The notes under the pieces are model-generated. The model had not been told where the DNA came from. It searched no databases and worked only from the letters and a program-made list of their open reading frames with translations. 5,627 nucleotides of DNA from Ramlibacter sp. (GTDB lineage: Bacteria > Pseudomonadota > Gammaproteobacteria > Burkholderiales > Burkholderiaceae_C): the NCBI GenBank assembly GCA_025351615.1, contig JANXVP010000502.1, positions 1-5,627 of the forward strand, in the 5' to 3' direction. Each line of letters starts with the position of its first letter. Within the stretch, counting starts at the first letter, position 1. Positions 1 to 4,836 of this stretch are shown piece by piece. The position numbers and the translations under genes are program-made.

Positions 1-383
1 GCCCGGTCCGGCTCGTAGGCGATCCCCTGCTCTTTCGCCGTGTCCTGCATCCGCTCCCGAATCAGCGCCTCGGCCTGCGGGTGCAGCTCAATGTCGATCC
101 CCAGCGCCCGCCCCGCACACTGGCGCGTGTGGTCGTCCGGCGTGGCTCCAATGCCCCCGCACGAAAATACCACATCACCCGATGCGAAAGCTCGCTTCAG
201 AGTGGCCGTGATCCGGTCCGGCGAGTCGCCGACATAGTCCGCCCATGCCAGTTGCAGACCTCGCGCGGCGAGCAGTTCGATGAGCCTGGGCATGTGCTTG
301 TCGGCGCGCTTGCCCGACAGGATTTCGTCGCCGATGATGACCAGGCCAAAGGCGGAAATTTCAGGGAGGTGGGAGCTGGACAT
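1..383 (-). CDS. CinA-like / MoaB-Mog-fold molybdopterin-binding domain protein (partial, C-terminus beyond left edge)
   Basis: The first 127 residues are visible; the gene runs off the left edge. Residues about 10-127 look like the MoaB/Mog (MoCF_biosynth) fold seen in molybdenum-cofactor enzymes and in the N-terminal half of CinA. The markers are IGDEILSGKRAD at 17-28 and the phosphate-binding loop GGIGATPDDHT at 76-86. In CinA relatives this fold handles a nucleotide or pterin ligand in the cytoplasm (family knowledge). Whether a CinA amidase domain follows cannot be seen; many betaproteobacterial relatives are short single-domain proteins annotated 'competence/damage-inducible protein A'. 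The ATG at 383 is the only sensible start, because an in-frame TAG lies four codons upstream (393-395). There is no spaced Shine-Dalgarno, only a G run touching the ATG. The start overlaps the last 23 bases of the EI24-family gene, so translational coupling is likely. The family is fairly certain; the substrate is unknown. Confidence 0.85.
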   Translation of the reverse strand, partial: MSSSHLPEISAFGLVIIGDEILSGKRADKHMPRLIELLAARGLQLAWADYVGDSPDRITATLKRAFASGDVVFSCGGIGATPDDHTRQCAGRALGIDIELHPQAEALIRERMQDTAKEQGIAYEPDR

Positions 384-1245
384 CCCCCGATGCTACCGGG
401 GCCGACGCGGCCCTGCCGAAGGTCCCGCCCGGATGAGCGCTTGTCAGGGACGCCTCCTCACGCAGCTTTTCCAGCGCAGCCAGGCAGTAGTGGGCAAACC
501 AGAGTGCGGAGAACGCGAAAACCAGGGTGTAGATCCAGATCGCGACCGGAACCAGCAGCACGAAAGCCGCGGCGAACAGCAAGCCCGAGGCCCAGACGAT
601 GCTCGGCGCGGCGCCGAGGTAGCCGGTGATCACGCCCATGGCCATCAGCCAGAGCCGGTGCCGCCGGAAGATTTCGCGCCGCTCCTCCTTGCTGGCGTGC
701 TCGGCCAGTGCATCGAAGGTCATTACCCGGTAGGCCAGCCAGCCCCAGATCAGAGGCGGCAGGATGAGAATGAGGGGCGGGATCAGCCAGAGCGGAATCG
801 ACACGAGCAGCGCGATGAGGGCCAGCGCCGTGGAAAACAGTGACCATAGCCCGCTGATCAGCAGTGACCCGCCATTCTTGCGCTCCAAACCCGCAAAGCG
901 CCGCTCGGCGACCATGCGTACCAGAGCCGGGGCCATCAAGACCGCAACGATCAGCAGCGAGAGCACCACGACGGCCGGCGTGACGGCGAAGATCACCACC
1001 AGCGGCGCGACCACCGTCTTGAGGTTCCCTGCGCCCAGGCCCTGCAGCCAGCTCCAGACGCTTTTGAGCAAGTCCCACGACTCCAGCCGCAGAACCACCC
1101 AGTCCACGGCCGCGTCCCAGTAGAAGTAGCCAAGTCCGAACGACAGCACCCCCATGATCAGCAGCGGCAGGAACGACAGGGCGATCACACGCGGGTGCAG
1201 GCTGTACGCCACCGCACGCCAGAAAGAATCCAGAAACAGCTTCAT
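361..1245 (-). CDS. EI24/CysZ-family integral membrane protein
   Basis: A 294-residue inner-membrane protein of the EI24 domain (CysZ-like) family. Hydrophobic stretches lie at about 19-42, 77-108, 128-172 (long enough for two passes, with a Pro-rich centre) and 199-256. The family signature is the loop YRVMTFDALAEHAS at 172-185, followed by a charged cytoplasmic-type segment (KEERREIFRRHR, 186-197). E. coli CysZ is a sulfate uptake protein, but distant EI24 members such as this one have no proven substrate, and no sulfur-assimilation gene is nearby, so I give no symbol. The last 30 or so residues are a polar Gly/Ala/Pro-rich tail that overlaps the downstream CinA-like gene. The ATG at 1245 is preceded immediately by an in-frame TGA (1246-1248), which fixes the start. 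No Shine-Dalgarno is seen at normal distance. The gene is probably first in a two-gene leftward operon, transcribed from the 47-base gap shared with the divergent hydrolase. Confidence 0.9.
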   Translation of the reverse strand: MKLFLDSFWRAVAYSLHPRVIALSFLPLLIMGVLSFGLGYFYWDAAVDWVVLRLESWDLLKSVWSWLQGLGAGNLKTVVAPLVVIFAVTPAVVVLSLLIVAVLMAPALVRMVAERRFAGLERKNGGSLLISGLWSLFSTALALIALLVSIPLWLIPPLILILPPLIWGWLAYRVMTFDALAEHASKEERREIFRRHRLWLMAMGVITGYLGAAPSIVWASGLLFAAAFVLLVPVAIWIYTLVFAFSALWFAHYCLAALEKLREEASLTSAHPGGTFGRAASAPVASGDVQLPPP

Positions 1246-1292
1246 TCAGGACAGCATACCTGCGCCCGCTGAACAGCCCCTAACATTGCCCA
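1246..1292. promoter_or_regulatory. Short divergent promoter region, possibly giving leaderless transcripts both ways
   Basis: These 47 bases must hold the start signals for the leftward EI24-family gene and the rightward hydrolase. Rightward, TAACAT (1281-1286) resembles a sigma-70 -10 box, and its expected start point is base 1293, the first base of the GTG start codon. Leftward, TATGCT (minus strand, 1258-1253) also resembles a -10 box and would start transcription at about 1246, one base before the ATG. Neither has a convincing -35 element, and neither gene has a Shine-Dalgarno at normal spacing. This assignment is inference from weak matches. Confidence 0.35.
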
Positions 1293-2063
1293 GTGGAAAA
1301 AATCCTGGTCAACGGCGTTGCGCTTGAAGTCCAGCGCCTCGGCGCGGGTCCTGGCAGACCTCGCGCGCCTATTGTTTTTCTGCACGAAGGACTGGGTTCG
1401 GTGGCCATGTGGTGGGACTGGCCGGCGCGGGTATGCGCCGTGACCGGCCGGGCCGGCATCGTCTATTCGCGCCGCGGTTACGGCCACTCGGATCCGGTGC
1501 CGGACGTGCGCGGCGCCGGCCGGCTTGCGGCCGACTACCTGCAGCTGGAGGCGTGGACTGTGCTGCCCGCCCTCCTCGAGTCGCTGGGCATCGACAAGCC
1601 TGTGCTGCTGGGCCATTCCGACGGGGGCAGCATCGCCCTGCTCCACGCCAGCCGGCAGTCCGTCACCGCGTGCATCGTCATGGCGCCTCATGTGATGGTC
1701 GAAGAGGTGGCGGTGCGCTCGATCGAGGCCAGCCGCGACGCTTATGAATCGGCGCTGAAGCACAGGCTGCGGCGCTACCACGCCGACGTCGATGTCGCGT
1801 TCTGGCAATGGAACGACGTCTGGCTGAGCCCAGCATTCCGCAACTTCGACATCCGCCAGGACTGCCGCCTGATTCGCGCGCCGCTGCTGGCGATCCAGGG
1901 CCGCGATGACGCCTTCGGCACGATGCGCCAGATCGAGGAGATTGCGCCAACCCAGGGAAGCTTCGCGATGGCGCAACTGGCCGACTGCGGGCACTCGCCG
2001 CACAAGGACCAGCCCGAGCGCACCCGCCGGCTGGTGGCTGACTTTCTTGCGCCACTCGCCTGA
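1293..2063 (+). CDS. Alpha/beta hydrolase, serine type (HEGLGS family)
   Basis: A complete 256-residue cytoplasmic alpha/beta hydrolase with no signal peptide. The oxyanion motif is HEGLGS at 31-36. The nucleophile is Ser109 in GHSDGG (107-112). The acid is probably Asp206 in IQGRDDAFGT, and the catalytic His is His234 in CGHSPHKDQP. SRRGYGHSDPVP (59-70) is the usual second conserved loop. The insertion at about 135-190 (VRSIEASRDAY to WNDVWLSPAF) should form the cap that sets the substrate. I recall this subfamily as common in Burkholderiales, sometimes near aromatic-acid degradation genes, but none is visible here and I cannot name the ester or thioester. The start is GTG at 1293: an in-frame TAA lies at 1281-1283, and the next in-frame Met (residue 39) would remove the oxyanion motif. 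No Shine-Dalgarno is present. The gene converges on the pseudouridine synthase gene with a 5-base gap. Confidence 0.9.
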   Translation: MEKILVNGVALEVQRLGAGPGRPRAPIVFLHEGLGSVAMWWDWPARVCAVTGRAGIVYSRRGYGHSDPVPDVRGAGRLAADYLQLEAWTVLPALLESLGIDKPVLLGHSDGGSIALLHASRQSVTACIVMAPHVMVEEVAVRSIEASRDAYESALKHRLRRYHADVDVAFWQWNDVWLSPAFRNFDIRQDCRLIRAPLLAIQGRDDAFGTMRQIEEIAPTQGSFAMAQLADCGHSPHKDQPERTRRLVADFLAPLA

Positions 2064-2075
2064 CGCGCTCAGGCG
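2057..2075. terminator. Bidirectional hairpin at the convergent gene ends (no T tract)
   Basis: A perfect 7-bp inverted repeat, CGCCTGA (2057-2063) and TCAGGCG (2069-2075), encloses a 5-base loop, CGCGC. The TGA of the hydrolase and the TGA of the pseudouridine synthase (TCA on the plus strand) form the loop-proximal pairs of the stem. The stem is GC-rich and could end or protect both transcripts. Neither side has a following T run, so it is not a classical intrinsic terminator. Confidence 0.4.
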
Positions 2076-2791
2076 CGCAGGGCAGCGAGATCCGTCTCGC
2101 TCAACCAACGCCATTGGCCAGGCGCCAGATCCGCTGGCAGCGACAGCGCGCCGATCCGCGAACGGTGCAACGCTTCCACCCGGTTGCTGACTGCGGCGAG
2201 CATCCGCTTGACCTGGTGGTACTTGCCCTCGGTCAGCGTCAGGCGCAGGTGATGCTGTCCCGCGATTTCACAGGCTGCGGCGCGGACCGGCTGCGGGTCA
2301 TCATCCAGAACCACCCCGTCCAGCAGCCTCCTGGCCTGTGAATCGTCAAGCGGGTGTTTGGTCGTCACCTCGTACACCTTCGCCACATGGTGGCGCGGGG
2401 AATTCATCCGGTGGATGAACTGGCCGTCATCCGTCAACAGCAGCAGGCCGGTGGTGTCCTGGTCCAGCCTGCCGACCGCCTGCACGCCCTGCACCGCGGA
2501 CTTTTGCGGCCGTTGCCGCAATGGCGGCGGCAGCAGGGTGTAAATGCTCGGGTAGGTGGAGGGTTTCTGGGAGCATTCCGTGCCGGCCGGCTTGTGCAGC
2601 ATCAGGTAAGCCTTGTCATGGAACATCCAGTCCCGCCCCTGCACCGCGAAGTGCAATCCTGGGGTTGCGACATCGGCAGCCGGATCGGTCAGGACGCTGC
2701 CCTGCACCGCGACCATGCCCTGCTGGATCAGGCCGGCGCAGATGCGGCGCGTGCCGAAGCCCTGGGAGTAAAGAACGTCCTGCAACCGCAT
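2069..2791 (-). CDS. rsuA: RsuA-family 16S rRNA pseudouridine synthase
   Basis: A 240-residue enzyme, close to the length of E. coli RsuA (231), which makes pseudouridine at position 516 of 16S rRNA during 30S assembly. An S4-type RNA-binding domain spans about 1-55 (MRLQDVLYSQGFGTRR; VAVQGSVLTDPAADV). The catalytic domain follows: LMLHKPAGTECS at 63-74; the family signature GRLDQDTTGLLLLT at 107-120 with catalytic Asp110; the KVYEV strand at 138-142; and the C-terminal TEGKYHQVKRML at 187-198. The RsuA/RluB/E/F family is secure. RsuA itself is preferred for its size and the lack of a long C-terminal tail, but RluE-type specificity cannot be excluded. The ATG at 2791 puts the S4 domain exactly at the N-terminus. 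The reading frame stays open far upstream, but that extension overlaps two other genes and looks non-coding. No clear Shine-Dalgarno is seen. The lipoprotein gene ends 13 bases upstream, so the two are probably co-transcribed. Confidence 0.9.
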   Translation of the reverse strand: MRLQDVLYSQGFGTRRICAGLIQQGMVAVQGSVLTDPAADVATPGLHFAVQGRDWMFHDKAYLMLHKPAGTECSQKPSTYPSIYTLLPPPLRQRPQKSAVQGVQAVGRLDQDTTGLLLLTDDGQFIHRMNSPRHHVAKVYEVTTKHPLDDSQARRLLDGVVLDDDPQPVRAAACEIAGQHHLRLTLTEGKYHQVKRMLAAVSNRVEALHRSRIGALSLPADLAPGQWRWLSETDLAALRA

Positions 2792-2804
2792 GCGGCGAGG
2801 GGGC

Positions 2805-3119
2805 CTAGCGCGCAGGTGCGGCGGCGGCGAGCTCGCGCTCGAGCGGCGAGAGTTCGCGTCCGACGCGATGCAGCTGCGCGTAGAGGCCCTGGCGGACGTC
2901 GATGTCAGGCTCCCCGCTGATGCGCGATCGGATCTCGTTGCGTTGCAACTGCAGGTCGGCCAGCCGGTTGGTGAGCGCCGCCATGTCTTGCGGCGACGAA
3001 AACGCGCGACTCCGCTCTTGCTTGCTTGTGGCGTCCCACGTCCAGGCGTCGCGCACAGCCGAGACGGTCGAGCATCCGGCGCACAGGGCAAGGACGGCAA
3101 ATGGAAGGATCGATCGCAT
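2805..3119 (-). CDS. Small putative lipoprotein with helical, possibly coiled-coil C-terminus
   Basis: I do not recognise this 104-residue protein. From the ATG at 3119 it has a compact export signal: MR, a hydrophobic core (SILPFAVLAL, 3-12), then LCAGC with a candidate lipid-attachment Cys at 16. The -1 and -2 residues (Gly, Ala) suit a lipobox, but -3 is Cys rather than the usual Leu, so lipidation is probable, not certain. Ser at +2 would favour the outer membrane. After a short linker, residues about 44-98 are rich in Leu, Arg, Gln and Glu with heptad-like spacing (MAALTNRLADLQLQRNEI; LYAQLHRVGRELSPLERELA), broken by a GEPD turn at 69-72, which suggests a helical hairpin or coiled coil. 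The start is supported by GGAG five bases upstream; an in-frame ATG at 3164 would add 15 residues in front of the signal. The gene ends in TAG 13 bases before the pseudouridine synthase start. Confidence 0.75.
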   Translation of the reverse strand: MRSILPFAVLALCAGCSTVSAVRDAWTWDATSKQERSRAFSSPQDMAALTNRLADLQLQRNEIRSRISGEPDIDVRQGLYAQLHRVGRELSPLERELAAAAPAR

Positions 3120-3203
3120 GGGGACTCCGGGTCGGGCAACAGCCCCCATCCTAAAAGAAACCATCCGCCGCGCCTTCCGCCATGCTTTGGCCAGTCGCCG
3201 GAG
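3120..3203 (-). promoter_or_regulatory. Upstream region of the lipoprotein gene, with Shine-Dalgarno
   Basis: An 84-base gap between the dehydrogenase stop and the lipoprotein start. A good ribosome-binding site, GGAG (minus strand, 3128-3125), sits five bases before the ATG and decides the start. A small inverted repeat GGGC-N4-GCCC (3134-3145) lies just ahead of it. I cannot identify a convincing -35/-10 pair, so transcription could also read through from the dehydrogenase gene. Confidence 0.5.
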
Positions 3204-3219
3204 TCAGCTGGTTGCTGAC
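3203..3219 (-). other. Small hairpin over the stop codon of the dehydrogenase gene
   Basis: GTCAGC (3203-3208) and GCTGAC (3214-3219) are perfect 6-base complements around the loop TGGTT. The TGA stop of the leftward dehydrogenase (3206-3204) lies inside one arm. No T run follows on the minus strand, so a terminator role is not supported. It may be coincidental. Confidence 0.3.
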
Positions 3220-4058
3220 GGAAAGTCCGCCCCCAGCGTGGTCGATTCCCAGCGATCGAAGTCGGCGCGCATCGCATCGAGTTTCTTGCGCGCCAGTTCG
3301 AGCGCGGCCTTGCCGAGCAACAACCGCAACGGCGGCGCATCCGACAGCGCGGCATCGACGATGGCCTGGGCCCCGCGGACAGGATCGCCGGCCTGGGTGC
3401 CGCTGCGCGCCGCGGTCTGCTTGCGGCGCTCACCGGCGGTCCCGGCATAGTCGTCGATGCGCGTGGCCGACTGCTTGATCGACGGACCCGCCCAATTGGT
3501 GCGAAAGGGGCCTGGTTCGACGATCAGCACGTCGATCCCAAGCGGTTTCACCTCGATCGCGAGCGATTCGGAAATGCCTTCGACGGCATATTTCGTGCCG
3601 TGGTAATACCCGGTGGCGGCAAAACTCGTGAGGCCGCCAATCGAAGAGACGTTGACGATCAAGCCGCTGCGTTGCGTCCGCATCACCGGCAGCACAGCCT
3701 TGGTCATTTCGATCAACCCGAATACATTGGTCTCGAACATCGCGCGCACGTCTGCGTCCTCGCCCTCTTCGATCGCGGCGAGATAGCCGTAGCCGGCGTT
3801 GTTGACGAGCACATCGATTTGACCGAACTTCAGCCTGGCCTGCGCGACGACTTCATCGATCTGCGTGCGCCGCCTGACATCCAGGGGCAGCACGAGCACG
3901 CGACCCTCGTGACCCTGCGCGATATCCGCGAGTTTCGAGGGATCGCGGGCTGTCACGACGGCCCGCCAGCCACGCGCCAACACCAGCTTCGCCAGTTCGC
4001 GGCCGAAGCCAGTCGAACATCCCGTAATCAGCCACACCGGCTTGTCTGGGTTCATCAT
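3204..4058 (-). CDS. Classical short-chain dehydrogenase/reductase (SDR), NAD(P)-dependent
   Basis: A 284-residue cytosolic oxidoreductase with a Rossmann fold. Counting from the ATG at 4058: the cofactor loop TGCSTGFG at 12-19; TARD at 36-39, where the Arg suggests an NADPH preference; LDV at 59-61; NNAGYG at 86-91; the catalytic Ser in NVSS (136-139); and the catalytic Tyr151 and Lys155 in YHGTK. PGPFRTNW follows at about 182-189. The motif order is that of the classical SDR family. Close relatives are annotated only as oxidoreductases, and the substrate (a ketone, aldehyde or alcohol) cannot be told. The frame is open up to a TTG at 4088, but AAGGA (minus strand, 4071-4067) lies 8 bases before the ATG at 4058 and favours that start; an adjacent ATG at 4055 is the alternative. 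The gene is divergent from the GST/epoxide-hydrolase pair and may share a regulator with it. Confidence 0.9.
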   Translation of the reverse strand: MMNPDKPVWLITGCSTGFGRELAKLVLARGWRAVVTARDPSKLADIAQGHEGRVLVLPLDVRRRTQIDEVVAQARLKFGQIDVLVNNAGYGYLAAIEEGEDADVRAMFETNVFGLIEMTKAVLPVMRTQRSGLIVNVSSIGGLTSFAATGYYHGTKYAVEGISESLAIEVKPLGIDVLIVEPGPFRTNWAGPSIKQSATRIDDYAGTAGERRKQTAARSGTQAGDPVRGAQAIVDAALSDAPPLRLLLGKAALELARKKLDAMRADFDRWESTTLGADFPSATS

Positions 4059-4144
4059 CCTGAACATCCTTTTTTTCGCCTGAGGCAATTGTCTGGGCTA
4101 TTCTGTGCCGATCCGAACCACTCCGCTCGAATCCAGGAATTCAT
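4059..4144. promoter_or_regulatory. Divergent promoter region between the SDR and GST genes
   Basis: These 86 bases hold the start signals for both directions. Ribosome-binding sites are clear: AAGGA (4071-4067, minus) for the dehydrogenase, and AGGA (4135-4138, plus), six bases before the GST ATG. Candidate -10 boxes are weak: TATTCT rightward at about 4099-4104 and GACAAT leftward, each with a poor -35. A run of seven T (4070-4076; seven A in the leftward mRNA) and the short palindrome GCCTGAGGC (4078-4086) lie between. No regulator gene is in the window. Confidence 0.5.
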
Positions 4145-4822
4145 ATGACCCAGCCCGCACGGTTCGAACTTTTCAGCTTCTGGCGCACCTCCGCCACCTA
4201 CCGCGTGCGTGTCGCCTTCAATCTCAAGGGCGTGCGCCGCGAGGAACGCAATGTCAATCTGGACGCGGGCGAGCAGCGAAGCGAAGCCTTCCTCAAGATC
4301 AATCCCCTGGGCGCGATCCCGGCGCTGATCGACCGTGAAGGCGGCCAGGCGGCGCTGCCGCTCACTCAATCGCTCGCGATCCTCGAGTTTCTCGATGAAA
4401 GCTATCCGTCACCCGCCCTGTTGCCAGCCGACCCGCACGGGCGCGCGCGGGTGCGCTCGATCGCGGCCATGTGTGTGGCGGACACCCATCCCCTGATCAC
4501 CCCGCGCATCAAGAAGTACCTGACGACCGAGGCCCACTTCGATGACGCTGCGTGGCGCGCCTGGCAGATCCACTGGTTCACAACCGGCTTGCAGGCAGTG
4601 GAACAGCGCCTGGCCCACGACAGCGCCACCGGCAGGTACTGCCACGGAGACTCGGTCACGATGGCCGACATCTGCCTGGCCAGCATCATCGTCGTCATGC
4701 GCGTTTTCAAGATCGAGGTGCCTGCGATTCCAACCGTCGACCGCATCATGGCCGCGTGCGAGAAGCTCGATGCTTTCGCGCAAGCGGCGCCCGCCCGCCA
4801 GTCAGGCGCCCCGCAGTCCTGA
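4145..4822 (+). CDS. maiA: Zeta-class glutathione S-transferase, maleylacetoacetate isomerase-like
   Basis: A 225-residue cytosolic GST. The thioredoxin-like N-terminal domain (about 6-88) has the zeta-class segment WRTSATYRVRVAFNLKG at 13-29, the cis-Pro loop NPLGAIPAL at 53-61 and the glutathione gamma-Glu binder TQSLAILEFLDE at 74-85. The all-helical C-terminal domain carries DSVTMADICLAS (169-180). Length and the C-terminal PxxQxGAP ending match maleylacetoacetate isomerase, which turns maleylacetoacetate into fumarylacetoacetate in tyrosine breakdown using glutathione as cofactor. Two departures: the usual Ser-Ser-(Cys/Ala) active-site motif reads Thr15-Ser16-Ala17, and the helix after MADIC lacks the NxxRF-like stretch I expect. 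The symbol is therefore tentative, and no fahA or hmgA is visible. The start is ATG at 4145 with AGGA at 4135-4138. The stop is 14 bases before the next gene, so they form an operon. Confidence 0.82.
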   Translation: MTQPARFELFSFWRTSATYRVRVAFNLKGVRREERNVNLDAGEQRSEAFLKINPLGAIPALIDREGGQAALPLTQSLAILEFLDESYPSPALLPADPHGRARVRSIAAMCVADTHPLITPRIKKYLTTEAHFDDAAWRAWQIHWFTTGLQAVEQRLAHDSATGRYCHGDSVTMADICLASIIVVMRVFKIEVPAIPTVDRIMAACEKLDAFAQAAPARQSGAPQS

Positions 4823-4823
4823 C
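4801..4823 (+). other. Inverted repeat at the end of the GST gene
   Basis: GTCAGG (4801-4806) and CCTGAC (4818-4823) are perfect 6-base complements with an 11-base loop. The TGA stop of the GST gene (4820-4822) is in the second arm, and the AGGA of the next gene begins two bases after the stem. It could affect coupling of the two genes. There is no T run, so it is not a terminator. It may be coincidental. Confidence 0.3.
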
Positions 4824-4836
4824 CAGGATTAAAGCC

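Noticed and set aside
280..843. A 187-codon rightward frame opposite the EI24-family gene
   Set aside because: It encodes a Gln/Arg/Glu-rich low-complexity product complementary to the hydrophobic codons of the membrane protein, a usual shadow effect.
2057..2075. A classical Rho-independent terminator at the convergent gene ends
   Set aside because: The stem is good, but no T run follows on either strand, so only a hairpin with uncertain function is reported.
1242..2114. A 290-codon leftward frame opposite the serine hydrolase
   Set aside because: It is antisense to a gene with a complete catalytic triad, its composition (Arg/His/Ala-rich) is typical of a shadow frame, and it shows no family motif.
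2069..3448. A single 459-codon leftward reading frame covering the pseudouridine synthase, the lipoprotein region and the end of the dehydrogenase gene
   Set aside because: Only the last 240 codons resemble a protein family. The upstream part is Arg/Pro/Ser-rich, as expected for a GC-rich off-frame, and overlaps two genes with better evidence in other frames.
4137..4147. GAATTC overlapping CATATG at the GST start, like EcoRI and NdeI cloning sites
   Set aside because: The surrounding sequence is ordinary genome with a natural Shine-Dalgarno sharing these bases, and no vector sequence is present. It is best taken as chance.
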